Shown here: positions 23,666 to 36,683 of the stretch, in pieces
Layout of the letters: each line of letters starts with the position of its first letter
How positions within the stretch are numbered: the stretch's first letter is position 1
NCBI GenBank assembly: GCA_001972305.1
Contig: BDDD01000910.1
Span: 4,285 to 68,284, forward strand
Source: Cephalotus follicularis
Taxonomy: Eukaryota > Streptophyta > Magnoliopsida > Oxalidales > Cephalotaceae
Length of the DNA stretch: 64,000 nt
Direction of reading: 5' to 3'
Translations under genes and position numbers: made by a program
The notes under the pieces: generated by a model
Seen by the model: the letters and a program-made list of their open reading frames with translations, nothing else
The model's database searches: none
Told to the model about the DNA's origin: nothing

Positions 23666-24237
23666 GTTTCCATATTCGTTTTGGATGGTGGATTGTTTTT
23701 GGAAAAGAGGATTCTTGCCATTTTTGCTTATCTGATTTTTCATCTATGTTTGTGCACGTTTTGCATGTAAGGAAAGTCTTTTAAACAACACGTTTTTGCC
23801 ATTAAAATTACTGATTATCGTTTTAAAAGCCCCATACCTTGCATTGTTTTAAAAACCATCATTTGCATTGTTCTTCAAACAACATAGCCATTTTCTCTCT
23901 TTTGTTCTTCATTGTTTTGGCATCAACTGAAGGTAATTTCTAAACATAAACTTTAGTTTTCGTTGTATTACTGATATTGATCATTAGATTGTATTAAAAC
24001 ATGCTGTAACTTGCTTTTGATCATAAATTTTGGAGCCTGTTTTGAAAATATCTTTCTACCATGAATAATCTGAAAATTTATATGTGTATGCCTTAATAAT
24101 GTTATACGAGAGTTTTAAACAAAGGAATCATGGTTTATGATATATCTACTACTATTTTGATGTATTATGATAAGCAAAACGAAATTGGTTCATGATTTTC
24201 AACTGGTTTTGTTGACTGATATCACGTTTTAAACCCA

Positions 24238-24462
24238 GAAGCGCCGACGCTTATACCTTCACTGTCGATGCTTATATCGTGTTTATCTCATGTATTCTCA
24301 TGCTAACTGTTGACGCTTTGAGTGTGTGGTATAACGAAACTGTCGACGCTTTTGTAGCATTTTGTTTATATGTTACTTTGACGCTTTGTACAGCGCTTTG
24401 TGTTAACACTTTGCCTTAAAGCGCCAATGCTTTGTAATAAAACGTCGACGCTTTGGACACGT
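24238..24462. repeat. TCGA-palindrome cluster 2 in E LTR
   Basis: Again in pairs (AAGCGCCGACGCTTA with ACTGTCGATGCTTA; AAGCGCCAATGCTTTG with AAACGTCGACGCTTTGG). The last pair recurs in the 5' LTR at 19299-19335. Confidence 0.8.
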
Positions 24463-25624
24463 ATAGTGACGTTTTGGCAAATTGTTTAACATCAGTCTAA
24501 TTGTGTTTTCGGTTTGGATTGACCCGTCTAGGTTTTGATAACAATTGTGGTGGAGCTTAAGGTGATTCCGAGAGTGTTTTAGATTCGTTCTGTGTTTGTT
24601 TAGTTTTGGGCGGCTAAGGCACAGATGTTCTTCTTTCTTGGTTATCTTCCTGATTTTATTTGAGAAGATTCCAGTTCGATGTTCTGTACGGATATTTCCT
24701 TTCTTGGTTTATTCTTTCAATTTTAATTTGAATTCGATTATATTTTTAAGTACGGATAACTCTTTCTTTCATACCCTTCTATTGGTTAGTTAAAGAATAA
24801 AATTCAATTTTATTTTATTTTACGGATACATCCCTTCTTTGATACTCTTTTTGGTTTTATTGGAGTAAAACATTATTGTGAATAATGTACCGATATTTGT
24901 TTTGATGTGATTTTATGAAATAAATTCTGCTTTGTTACATATACGGATTTTTCGTTATCAGATATTGATTTTGGATGTTATAAATATGTTATTACCGATT
25001 TTATGAACCGAACACGATTTTCACAATCGAAAATATGAAAATGAACATGGTTTTCACTATTGAAAATAGGTTGTTTTTTACATGGTTTCCACTTTTGAAA
25101 GTATGTTATTTTCAGATACAGATAAGATTTTGATTTCGGAAATGTTTCAGAAATTGTTTAGAAAATCTTTTTATGTTATAAATTGTTTTAGAACAAACAA
25201 TAAAATCATTATTTTTTAAATACTGAGAATACTTTTGTTTCCTACCTCTAGAGGTACCATAGGCATGTCGTGGACCTGGCATGGGGACATGACACTTCCG
25301 TAGCAGTGTGATTAGTCTACGGCGTCTCTTAATGTCTTGTGATAGGATATGGCCAACTGAGGCGTATGAGTCGACTCTAGTTTTTGACAGATACAAATTT
25401 TAGGAATTGATTGTGTAGTGCCATACACGTCATTCCGACAGAGCATGTGAGCCTTGCAAACCCCATGCATTTTAACGCCCGGGATTCTCGCACGTTGTAA
25501 TAATTGAATTCCAAATGTAATCTTGTTATTAAATTAATGAGAAAGATAAATTTCCCGACTAATAATTTGATTCCCAAATCAAATCAAAACACTTATAAGT
25601 ATCATTGTTGAAATATTGATGGGG

Positions 25625-25765
25625 ACAGTCGACTGGTGCAATAGACCAGTCGACTGGTAGACCGTTTAAGGGAACAGTGGACTGGTGGGACGAACCAGCT
25701 GACTGGTGGACTGTCGAGCCACCTAGCAACAATCGCCATGAGGATAGCCGACGGTCGGGGAAGAG
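25625..25765. repeat. TCGA-palindrome cluster in A2 LTR (U3 edge)
   Basis: ACAGTCGACTGGTG, CAGTCGACTGGTAG, CAGCTGACTGGTGG and ACGGTCGGGG; paired CAGTCGACTG arms in about 140 bases. Same block in the 3' LTR at 33060-33215. Confidence 0.8.
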
Positions 25766-26599
25766 CAGCCTGCTGGATTATGCTCTGTTTTATTGGCATG
25801 TGACCAGATCACATGCAACGATAGATGAGGAGGAAGTGTGTGCCATCTGTGCGTCATGCGACCAATGCAGAGGGAAGAGTGAACACCTGTGCGCCGTGCA
25901 GGTCATGGGACAGGGAGAATCAGTCATGTGTGTGTGTGCATGCAGATATGAGAGGAGTATGGAATTTAGTGCCATGGAAACGGGGTTGGAGAAAAGAGGG
26001 AGAGAACCACTGCATAAAATGCTCTCCTCTTCACCTCTCTCTCCCAGTGCGTACAAGGAAAGATACTAGTGAGAAATTACAGAGAAAAATAGTGAGGAAT
26101 TGAGAGAGAAAGAGAGAGAGATTCTCAAGTTGTTGAACTAAGAGGAGTTTGGACGTGACGGGTTGGAGCTACTGGATTTGGAGTTGAAGCGCCTGGGAAG
26201 CTCAAAATGTCACTGTTGGAACACAAAGAGGTGGACTTATAGATTCCTAACTTGGAATCAAAAGGTAGGGGAAGTTATGTTTGTATTTTGAGCTCAAGAT
26301 TACTGAATGTCATGCGATTGGTTACCTGCTTGTATGAGCTATGATGTTCAGTTGTTATGCCATGGTTACTACTTGTTTTTTGCATGCCATGCTTACTGTT
26401 GAGAATCATTTGAGTTCATGTACATGCATGTTGAGTTTTATCTTGGTATTAGATTGTTGGATAAAATGCATGTTTACTGTTGTGTTCTACAAACCTTTTG
26501 AGGACTAATTGATGATATTCTGTCTTTAGAATATATATGGATGCTTGCAATGATCCATTTGATGTTATATATTGGATTGCCTGTAACTGGGTTCCCAGA

Positions 26600-26870
26600 A
26601 TAGTCGACTGTCGGAGGAAGACAGCCGACTGTTCAACTGAGACAGCTGACTGTTAAAGGAAAACAGTCAGCTGTGCTTACGATATCCTGTCCAGAAAATG
26701 GCGGTAAGTGTTATCTGAATGATTTCTTAAACTGCTGCACCGATACAGTCAACTGTTGAAGGATAACAGCCGACTGCCTGATGAATAATCGACTGGTAGA
26801 AGGAACTAGCCCACTACTCATGTACTGGTTTCCCAGAACAGCCGACTGGTGAAGAATCTAGCTGACTGCC
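26600..26870. repeat. TCGA-palindrome cluster in A2 LTR (central)
   Basis: About ten copies of ACAGTCGACTGTT and degenerate forms (ACAGCCGACTGTT, ACAGCTGACTGTT, ACAGTCAGCTGTG). The 3' LTR counterpart is 34045-34290. Confidence 0.8.
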
Positions 26871-28186
26871 AAGTTGTTGTTTGGGCCTCTCTTGCTTAAA
26901 ACGTTGCGCAATAATCCCGACTCCGATTAGGATGCATTAGGGCATCTGTATGCATTGCATATGTACTGTTTACTGCCTGTTTATTGACTGATTATAAAAT
27001 GTTTATGATTTCTCGATTACTATGTTAATTTAGAAATGCATATGTGAAACTGGAAATGACTATTTTGAGTATGAAAATATATATTTGATAATAACATATT
27101 TTTGAACAACTGGGAAAGAGATTTCCACCCACTGAACTGTTTAAAAGTATTTTCCACTATTGAAAATACATATTTCAAATGTTTATGACTTTTGAAAACA
27201 GTTTGATTAAACTGCCTGTTGTCGATGTAACGATCACCACTGTACTGTTTACTGCATTGTTTACAGTGACTATTCACTGTTTGCTTTCTGAATTTACCGT
27301 ATTTGTGCTTGAGCCATTAGTTGCATGGCGGAGACTGCCAGCGCCAGCTAGTGGTAGGGTTGACCTAGGAGCCAGGAGTTGGCTGCGTAATTCAACTGTA
27401 CTGTACTGTTGTCTTGCTTGGTTGCCTGGAGAAGGGACAGAAGTGGGAGTCTAACGTGCGGCCAGGAGTTGGTGGTGTTGCACATACTGCCTGCCTATTT
27501 GTGGTCCCTTTGTGGACTTACAGTACTGTTTACTGGTCTTATTCGGACATTTCTGTGCCTGTTGATGCAACCTTGGCCAGGCTACTACTGTACTGTTATT
27601 GCATACATATATTTTCATATATATGTCCCTGCTGTTATTTTACTGTACTGTTAACTTATATATTTTTTCATATATATATACATATATATAAATGGTATTT
27701 TCTACTGCACTGCATCATCTACGCATACATTTCATGACATGCATGCAATGTTGATCCCAAACTACTTTTATGACTTAGCTGAGTGAGGACAAAGGCTAAC
27801 CCCTTACTTTACAGATTGATGCAATGGATCAGCTTGGGAATCGGCATGGATGGAGTACAAGTTTTAATAATGTTTTACTCATGGTTATGTCCCTTTTAGT
27901 GTTGTGTAATGTATTTTTCCAGTTACTAGACTTTTGATGTTACTGGATAATGTATTATGGATCACGCTCCGTTTTGTGGGCTTTTAACTATGACAAACTT
28001 GTATTGGGTAGCGTGCAGTATGGGATGCAGGTTACGTGTTTTTCGACTTATGAGTTTAATGCTTCCACAACTGATATCTTGATTGAAAAGTTTAAATTTT
28101 TATGGTGTTTACATGAGCTGAATCTTAATGTTAATTGCCTTTACCACCATTATGTGTGTCTACCTGAAACCGGGGTGTGAGAAACC

Positions 28187-28198
28187 TGGTATCAGAGC
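28187..28198 (+). other. Primer-binding site of A2
   Basis: TGGTATCAGAGC, matching initiator Met-tRNA, four bases after the LTR end. Confidence 0.92.
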
Positions 28199-28291
28199 AT
28201 ATTTCATATATGCTTAGCTAGGATATTTTCCTTAGCAATTAATGAATTGTTTTCCTAAAGTTGTGACTAATCGTCATCCTTCTTATAGGAA

Positions 28292-29460
28292 CCAATGGAC
28301 CGAAGGAGAACACGTGCTAGGGCTAGAGTTATTGGAGCCAATGTCCCTGAGGAAGCGAATGTTCCGCAAGGGATGAATGTCCCCCAGGATGAGAGAGACC
28401 CGATGACCCGAATTGCAGATTATTTTCAGCAATAGATGGCCTTTAATATGGTTAATGCGAAAGAAATGCGCCAGTACTACGCGCAAGCTCAACCACAACA
28501 TAGAGCTCCTGACCACTGCCCGGGAGATGATGGTAACCAGTTTGGGAGGGACATTGAAAGGCTCATGAGGTAGAATCCACCCAGTTTCTGAGGGGAACTT
28601 GATGCCACCGTTGTCGAGAGATGGCTGAAGGATTTGGAAAAAATCTTTGAAGTAATGGACTGTACCAACAATCAAAAACTGAAGTTTGCTATATACCGTC
28701 TATGGGGTGAGGCCACTCATTAGTGGGAGATGGTCAAAGGAAAGTGGGAATCTCAGAGGCTTGACAGCACTTAGGGCATATTCCAGACAGATTTCTTGGA
28801 GACTTATGTTCCATGGATTGACAAGAGCTACGGGAGATGGAGCTCTTGGAGTTGCGACAGGGAAAGATGACCGTGACAGAGTATCAAGAAAGGTTCATGG
28901 AGCTAGCCAGACATTCACCCTATCTGGTAGCTGATGAAGTGAAGAAGATACGGAGGTTCCTAAGAGGTCTGCGGCCGGATCTTTGATCAAGAATTAGGGC
29001 TATGGAACTGGGGACTTTTGTAGAGGTTGCTCAGAAAGCAGGACTACGGGAGAGCATATCCAGTGAAGACCGGGCTGAGAGAGCTTGCCCACAACAAAAT
29101 AAATAGAGTCCTACACAATCCAGACCAGCATCGTCGAAATGGCAAGATGGTGGTTCTCCGACGAAGTCGTCTCAGAACAAATCTTAGTAGACAGTTTCAC
29201 AGGGTTCTCCCAGCCAAGGGAGTAATGCTAGATCCGGAGCTTGTTTCTATTGTGGTTGCATGGGACACAAATAGAAAGATTGCTAGAGGTTTATTGGCTG
29301 GTGCTTGAGGTGCGGGGCACCTGGTCATTCGATGAAAAACTGTCCGAAGAGTTCAGCTACTGCGCCTACTGGGCCAGGGAGTAGTAGTGGTGCTGCAGCA
29401 GAACCGTCACAGATGAAGGACACGGACAAGGGAGTCGCAAAAGGTAGAGTTTTTGTACTT
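28292..29460 (+). pseudogene. A2 gag
   Basis: It starts at the ATG before DRRRTRARA-type basic residues (28294) and shows YFQQ, then a capsid region with RLWGEATH near 28700 and the LRQGKMTV...[30 protein letters not shown] segment near 28850-28980. A zinc-knuckle piece ([15 protein letters not shown]) lies near 29305-29350. Compare the more legible gag of A3 (57855 downward). Several breaks. Confidence 0.82.
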
Positions 29461-30090
29461 GCTCATACAGAGGTTCCAGAGTCGACTTCCATTGTTGGAG
29501 GTACTCTGTATATCTATGGTTTTGCTGCTAGAGTGTCGATGGATTCTGGAGCATCGCATTCTTTTATATCTTCACGTTTTGTATCTTGCTTAGATGTCAC
29601 CCCTGACTGCATGTCGTATATGCTTGATGTGAGTACACCGACTGGGACTTCTATGTACACTGATTCGATATATAGGAGTTGTGAGATGTCTATGGCAGGC
29701 ATTTCTTTGTATGCAGATTTGATAGTACTGCCTATCCTTGACTTCAATGTTATACTGGGGATGGATTGGCTATCAGCACACCGCGCTCGCATGGATTGTT
29801 ATAATAAAACTGTGGATTTTTGTCTGCCTGACGGAACGACATTCCAGTTCAAGGGAGACAAAGGGTTTTTGACACCGATCATATCCTTTATTCGAGCATC
29901 GAAGTATCTAGAGAATGGATGCGAGGGATACCTGGCGTATGTGATTGATCGAAGGAAGGAGAAAGGTTTGAGTATGAAGGAAATTCTGGTTGTGTGTGAA
30001 TTTTCGGACGTGTTTCCTAATGACTTGGGATCTTTACCACCGAAGAGGAGTATGGAGTTCGTTATTGATCTTGTTCCTGGAACGGCTCCT
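29460..30090 (+). pseudogene. A2 protease
   Basis: Aspartic protease with [19 protein letters not shown] leading to [11 protein letters not shown] near 29540-29570 (catalytic Asp in DSG), [18 protein letters not shown] near 29730-29790 and [17 protein letters not shown] near 29990-30035 at the hinge to RT. It is in one open stretch with the start of RT and looks largely whole. Confidence 0.88.
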
Positions 30091-31350
30091 GTCTCTAAAT
30101 CACATTATCGGATGGCTCCTGCCGAGCTGCAAGAGCTGAAGTTACAGTTACAAGACCTGATTGATAAGGGTTTTGTTAGACCCAGTGTTTCTCCGTGGGG
30201 TGCGCCTGTGTTATTTGTTAAGAACAAAGATTGGTCAATGAGGCTTTGCATCGACTACAGAATGTTGAACAAGGCAACTATCAAGAACAAGTATCCTTTA
30301 CCCCACATCGAGGATTTATTTGACCAATTGCAAGGATCAAGGGTGTTTTCCAAGCTCGACTTGAGATCGGGTTGTCACCAACTGAGAGTAAGGGAAGGAG
30401 ACATTGAGAAGACTTCCTTCCGGACATGGTATGGTCATTACGAGTTCTTGGTGATGCCATTTGGTGCTACCAATGCACCGGCAGCTTTCATGTCATTGAT
30501 GAATGACGTATTTCGGACATACCTGGATCAGTTTGTCATGATGTTTATTGATGACATACTGGTATATTCAAGGAGTGAGGATGAACACACTCATCATCTG
30601 AGGCTGGTATTGCAGGTTCTCAAAGAGCATCGGTTGTACGCCAAGTTCGGCAAGTGTGAATTCTAGCTTAATCATGTGATCTTTATGGGTCACATCGTAT
30701 CTGGGGAGGGCTTGACGGTGGATCCGTCAAAGACCAAAGTTGTACGAGACTGGCCACAACCGAAGAATGTGACGGAGATACGTAGTTTTCTTGGCTTGGC
30801 GGGGTATTACAGGAGGTTTATCCAGAACTTTTCAAAGATAGTCGTGCCCTTGACTAGACTGACCCAGAAGAAGACCTTGTTTGTCTGGGACGAAGATTGT
30901 GAAGCTAGTTTCTGTGAACTAAAGGATCGGTTAGTTTCTCCTCCTATATTGGCATTACCTGATGGTAATGAGGCCTTTGCAGTCTTCATTGATGAATCGG
31001 GTAAGGGCTTGGGCTGCGTGCTGATGCAGCGAGGAAGAGTGATCGCTTATGCTTCCAGGAAGCTAAAGCCGTATGAAGAAAACTACCCGACACATGACCT
31101 CGAACTTGCAGCTATTATCTTTGCCCTTCAGAAGTGGAGGCACTATCTTTATGGGGCGCAGTTTGAGATCTTTACAGATCATAAGAGTTTGAGGCACCTG
31201 TTCTATCAGGATACACTGAACATGAGACAACGAAGATGGGTAGAATTATTTAACGATTATGATTGCAGTGTTCAGTACCAACCAAGGAAAGCGAATGTGG
31301 TCGTTGATGCCTTGAGTCGCAAGGCTATGGTTGCCAGTGCGATGGTGTCG
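30090..31350 (+). pseudogene. A2 reverse transcriptase and RNase H
   Basis: RT shows [13 protein letters not shown] (30100), [16 protein letters not shown] (30175), [10 protein letters not shown] (30245), [15 protein letters not shown] (30350), [17 protein letters not shown] (30450) and [11 protein letters not shown] (30545, catalytic Asp pair). [14 protein letters not shown] follows near 30785. RNase H has [24 protein letters not shown] (31045-31110) and [14 protein letters not shown] (31165), ending [10 protein letters not shown] near 31305. The A-type phrasing is shared with A1 and A3. Confidence 0.9.
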
Positions 31351-31589
31351 TAATGGAAGATGTTAGATGACTTCCAAGAATGGTTTCCGTTTAATCAGTC
31401 ACCTGGAGTCTTTATGGCTAGCATGAGCGTACAACCAGTTTTGCTTGTTGAAATAAAGAACGCTAAAGCACACGACCCTAAATTGCAAAAGATTCGAGAG
31501 AATCTGGACTCGGAGTCTGGTTTTCAGGTACATGCCGATGGTGTCTTAAGATTTTAGGGACGAGTGTGTCTTCCGAATTAACATGGGTT

Positions 31590-32841
31590 GAAGAGTGAGT
31601 TGCTTTACAGGGCTCATAAATCTCAGTACAGCATTCACCCTGGTAGCACAAAAATGTACCAAGACATGAAGAGGGGTTACTGGTGGCCTGGCATGAAACG
31701 AGAGATCGCCGAGTATGTGGCAAGGTGTTTGACTTTCCAGACAGTTAAGGCCGAGCACCGAAGACTGGCAGGGTTGTTACAGCCCTTACCAAATCCAGAA
31801 TGGAAGTGGGAACATGTAACGATGGATTTTGTTTCGGGTTTTACTCTTACTCGGAACCGCCACAATGCCGTGTGGGTTATCGTGGATAGACTCACCAAAT
31901 CAGTGCACTTTCTACCTACACACGTTACTGATTCTGCGAGCAAGCTGACTCGTTTGTATGTGAAGAAGATAGTGAAGCCACACGGTGTTCCAGTCAGCAT
32001 CGTATGTGATAGAGATGCCATCTTCACTTTCAACTTCTGTAAGAGATTTCAGATAGCTTTCGGAATGAAGCTGAACCTGAGTACTGCCTTTCACCCTCAG
32101 ACCGATGGGCAGTCTGAGCATACCATCAAGACCTTGGAGGAGATGCTACGGGCTTGCGTTATTGACTTTGCTGGTACATGGGAGGATCACATTCCTTTGA
32201 TAGAGTTCTCTTACAATAACAGCTATCATTCCAATATCGGCATGGCACCGTTTGAAGCACTGTATGGGAGGAAGTGTAGATCTCCTGTTTGTTGGGATGA
32301 GGTCGGAGAGCGACATTTACTCGGGACTGAGATGGTGGAAGAGACTTTAGAAAAGATCAGGATGATTGAAGAGAAGCTGCTTGCTACTCAGAGCCGACAG
32401 AAGAGCTATGTGGACAGTGTCAAGAGGAGGCCTTTGACCTTTAGTGTTGGTGATCATGTGTTCTTAAAGGTTTCACCATGGAAGGGCGTGCAAAGGTTTG
32501 GGAAAAAGGGCAAATGGGCTCCACGCTATATTGGTCCTTTTGAGATTTTGGAAAGAGTTGGGGAGGTAGCCTACCAGCTTGCCTTACCTCCTGCACTGTC
32601 AAATGTGCACGACGTGTTTCGTGTGTCTATGCTGAGGAGATATATTCCGGACCTGTCACATGTCCTGGATTATGATACTGTTCCTGTACGAGATGACTTA
32701 TCTTGTGAGGAGTTGCCCGTGCGGATTCTAGATTGGAAGACGCAGACTTTAAGGAACGGAACCATCTCCATGGTCAAGGTTCAATGGCAGTTCCACCGAC
32801 TGCATGAGGCCACTTGGGAACGTGAGGAGGATATCCGATAG
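31590..32841 (+). pseudogene. A2 integrase and chromodomain-like tail
   Basis: HHCC zinc finger from HKSQYSIHPGSTKMYQD to CLTFQTVKAEH (31610-31755). The core has VDRLTKSVHFLP (31890), CDRDAIFTFNF (32010) and FHPQTDGQSEHTIKTLEEML (32090-32150). Then [38 protein letters not shown], the GPFEILERVGEVAYQL module (32535-32590), and a tail VKVQWQFHRLHEATWEREEDI (32775-32840) of Tekay chromodomain type. About 417 codons stay open, the longest such stretch in the window, so this domain looks nearly whole. Confidence 0.9.
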
Positions 32842-32908
32842 CGTTACCCGCACTTTTGCTAGTATTATTTTTAATTTCGAGGATGAAATTCCTTGAAGGA
32901 TGGGTGGA

Positions 32909-34336
32909 TGTAACGCTCCGGATTCACGCACGTTGTAATAATTGAATTCCAAATGTAATCTTGTTATTAAATTAATGAGAAAGATAAATTTCCCACTAAT
33001 ATTTTGATTCGCAAATCAAATCAAAACACTTATAAGTATCATTGTTGAAATATTGACGGGGACAGTTGACTGGTGAAATAGACCAGCCGACTGGTAGACC
33101 GTTTAAGGGAACAGCCGACTGGTAGGATGAACTAGCCGACTGGTGGACTGTCGAGCCACCTGGCAACAACAGCCACGAGGACAGCCGACTGTCAGGGAAG
33201 AATAGCCGGCTGGATAATGCTCTGTTTTATTGGCATGTGATGAGTTCATATGCAACGACTGATGAGGAGGAAGTGCGTGCCATCTGTGCGTCATGTGGCC
33301 AATGCAGAGGGAAGAGTGAACACATGTGCGCCATGTAGGTCATGGGACAGGCAGAATCAGTCATGTGTGTGTGTGTGTGCATGCAGATATGAGAGGAGTA
33401 TGGCATTTAGTGCCATGGAAATGCGTTGGAGAAAAGAGGGAGACAACCACCTGCATAAAACGCTCTCCTTTTCACCTTTCTCGCCCAATGCGTACAAGAA
33501 AGAAACCAGTGAGAAATTACAGAGAAAAACAGTGAGGAATTGAGAGAGAAAGAGAGAGAGATTCTCAAGTTGTTGAACCAAGAGGAGCTTGGATGTGACG
33601 GGTTAGAGCTACTGGATTTGGAGTTGAAGCGTCCGGGGAGCTCAAAATGTCACTGTTGGAACACAAATAGGTGGACTTATAGATTCCTAACTTAGAATCA
33701 AAAGGTAGGGGAAGTTATGTTTGTATTTTGAGCTGAAGATTACTGAATGTCATGCGATTGGTTGCCTGCTTGTATGAGCTATGATGTTCAGTTTTTATAC
33801 CATGGTTACTACTGGTTTCTCGCGTGCCATGCTTACTATTGAGAATCATTTGAGTTCATGTACATGCATGCTGAGTTTTATCTTGGTATTAGATTGTTGG
33901 ATAAAATGCATGTTTACTGTTGTGTTCTATGAACCTTTTGAGGACTGATTGATGATATTTTGTCATGAGAATATATATGGATGCTTCCAATGATCCGTTT
34001 GATGTTATATACTGGATTGCATGTAACTGGGTTCCCAGAATAGTCAACTGTCAGAGGAAGATAGCCGACTGTTAAAGGAAAACAGTCGACTATGCTTACG
34101 ATATCCTATCCAGAAAATGGCGGGAAGTTTTATCTGAACGATTTCTTAAACTGCTCCACCGATACAGTCGACTGTTGAAGGATAACAGCTGACTTCCTGA
34201 TGAATAGTCGACTGGTAGAAGGAGCCAGCTGACTACTCATGTACTGGTTACCCATAATAGCCCACTGGTGAAGAATCCAGCCGACTGCCAAGCTGCTGTT
34301 TGGGCCTCTCTTGCTTAAAATGATGCGCAATAATCC
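32909..34336 (+). repeat. 3' LTR of A2, proximal block
   Basis: Starts TGTAACGCTCCGG just after the gypsy tail, and matches the 5' LTR from 25471. It stops at B2's insertion site; the last five bases (AATCC, 34332-34336) are one copy of B2's target. Confidence 0.92.
34332..34336. repeat. Target-site duplication of B2, left copy (AATCC)
   Basis: AATCC before B2's left terminus. The same five bases follow its right terminus (43818-43822). The uninterrupted 5' LTR of A2 reads AATCCCGACTCCGATTAGG near 26911, with a single AATCC. Confidence 0.93.
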
Positions 34337-34860
34337 TATAATAACCAAAAAATTCAATTAATGTATATTTTACCCTATGACAAATAAAATATGCATTGTA
34401 TTGAGTTTTAATAGCCAATCACTATATAAATTAGAGTTGTCGAATTGTTGGACTTGATTTTAAATGCAAATGTGGTGGAATACACTTAACAAACCAAAAC
34501 CAGCCTCAAACAGCCGACTGTCACTGGGGAACAGCCGACTGCTTTGATTCAAGAGTGACAGTCGACTACCATAGGACAACAGTCAACTGGTCTGGCACAG
34601 ACAGGTGTCTGTGCATGGCGTGTAAGAACAGAGCAGTGGCAGCCTAAATGTGTCTTGCTTTATATATGCGTGCCACCAGGGTAACAACATGCAAGAGTGG
34701 TGTCTTGCATGTTCTCTATTCATTCTGCAAGACCTGCACACCTGCAAACCTGCAATCACAGAAGAAAAGAGAGAAAGAAATTGAATGAAGAGATGCATAT
34801 GTGAGAGAGAAGAGAAAATGTGGGAACAAGAGTAATGACTGAAACGGGATTGAATTTCCC

Positions 34861-34868
34861 TTATAAAC
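34861..34868 (+). promoter_or_regulatory. Putative TATA box of B2 5' LTR
   Basis: TTATAAAC about 525 bases into the LTR, followed by AGAGGCTGCATGAG. The same block recurs in the 3' LTR at about 42500 and inverted in B1 (8300, 18780). Inferred from position and conservation. Confidence 0.5.
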
Positions 34869-35484
34869 AGAGGCTGCATGAGTGATTAGAGAGTTAGAAA
34901 CACTGAGGATAGAGGAACTCTTGCTGGAGAAATTCTTGGGTGCATGTTGAAGGATTGGAGTTCAAAGGAGGAGTTGAAGCTTTGATTTCCTAGTCAGCTC
35001 CAAGTTCTGTTATTGTTGAAGTTATAGTTAAACAGTAGCATATTTGTTCTATATACCTCTGTTAACATGATCAAGAATAATAAGCCTTGAATTGGAGATT
35101 GAATTTGGATTAGTTAAGAAATAGAAATGGAACTTAGAAAAATGATTGTAAGCTTCTGATCCAATTATGATGATATCATGGTTAGATAACTACATAAATG
35201 TACTACTGTTGATATCTAAACCTGAATACATGCAACCATATAGATTAATTACTGGATTTTGGAAGATTGAGTTGGGTGAAGAACTTGGGAACTCAAAGAG
35301 AAGAATCAATCCAATTTGATTCTGGGATAGCGATTGAGGTAGGGGTATTGACATGTTTTAGAAGATATGATATGTATATCTTGCCTGGATGTTTTCTGTA
35401 TGATTGTATGTTATGGATTGATTGAAATTGGATTTTGAGCATGCATGCCCTGTTATTTTAAACTGCTGCCTGGCGATTCTGGAC

Positions 35485-35620
35485 AAGAACAGTCGACTGT
35501 TTAATCCCAACAGGCGTCTACTCAATGTAACCAGTCAACTGTTAAGGACAAACAGTCGACTACATAATTAAAACAGCCGGCTATTCTTATGAACAGCCGA
35601 CTGTTAGGTGACAAAATACA
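35485..35620. repeat. TCGA-palindrome cluster in B2 LTR
   Basis: AACAGTCGACTGTTTAA, AACCAGTCAACTGTTAAGG, AACAGTCGACTACA, AACAGCCGGCTATTC and AACAGCCGACTGTTAGG, about 25-30 bases apart. The corresponding B1 block is 14850-14965. Confidence 0.8.
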
Positions 35621-36683
35621 AAAATTAGCTTATGTTAGGCTTATAATAGTGTGTAATTACCCTGGCCTTCGCATGGGATGATTGTAACAGTCAATCCTGG
35701 CCTTAGGTAGTTATATTACAGAAGGTAAACAACTTATGCACTCATTGTGAGAAGTTGTGCAAGAATGACTAGGGTATGCTAACGTCTTGTTGAACCCTTG
35801 AATTGATTGTTCCGCTGCTGTTTATTGATGTTGTTATACATACTGTATAGTTGTTAAGTGTTCATAAGTACAAATGTTACACTAATATTAATTATTTAAC
35901 CAACTAGTGTTGTAAGCACAAATATGAGTTTCTTTATTCTTTCAAAATGAAAACTTATTGTTTAGTGAATATCGAATTTCCCTCATTGAGAGGCACAACT
36001 ACTGTACTGAATATCGTTTGCTCCAATGAGAGGTACGATTACTGAACTGTTAAATGTTTCAAAAGAAAACAACTTTATATTGCATATTATAAATAAGTAA
36101 AATTGCTACTGAATTGATTGAATTGTTTGTCTATGTTATTGCTGTTAGTCGAGTGATAGGAGACATCACTGGCTATGGGGTGGTCCTATGTGCCAGGAGT
36201 TCGCTAGAGCTTCCACCACACTTATCTGCAATGCAGATCCTGATTGTTACCTGCCCACTAATTGTCGGCAGAATTGACCTGATCTATCATCTTCGGAGTG
36301 TAGGGTGATAGTTAGGTGGTGCACAGTTGGTGCTAGGAGTTAGCAACATGTGACACCCAAACCACTGTATTGATTGATTTTACCCTTGTGCGGTATTCTT
36401 GGATTGCATTGTCTATAGGCACTTGGCATGGTTGCTTATATATATTGAAATACTTATACATATGTTATTTCGGATAGCTGAAATGCATGTTATATTTATA
36501 TATTCTTTATCATACTTTATTCCTACTTAGCCAAGTGAGGACAACGGCTAACCCCATACAATTTCAGATTAAGTGAAGGCGTTCGGGGAAGTGCTGCTGA
36601 AGCTTTATTGGAGAGCTTCTTTTGCTAAGGTTGTTATCCGCTATGTTTTGTATTGAATTGAACGATCATATTCCATTGATGTT

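Larger units (their letters stand above)
23350..25470 (+). repeat. 3' LTR of E, proximal block
   Basis: Starts TGTAATAACCCGGTTCG. From about 24417 it matches the 5' LTR from 19299. It is cut at 25470 (CCATGCAT) by A2 and resumes at about 45063. Confidence 0.88.
25471..28182 (+). repeat. 5' LTR of A2 (about 2.7 kb)
   Basis: Starts TTTAACGCCCGGG (TGTAACG in the 3' LTR) and ends GGGGTGTGAGA before the primer site. ORFs at 25677-26069, 27179-27454 and 27414-27737 lie in it and are shadows. Confidence 0.9.

Noticed and set aside
25677-26103. 130-codon open frame in A2's 5' LTR (also at 33250-33543 in the 3' LTR)
   Set aside because: It is repeated only because the LTR is repeated; Cys/His residues come from TGTGTGTG runs, with no known domain.
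26090-26130. GA-rich run (GAGAGAGAAAGAGAGAGAG) as a GAGA-factor promoter element
   Set aside because: Present in both A2 LTRs, but simple-sequence GA runs are common; no support for function.
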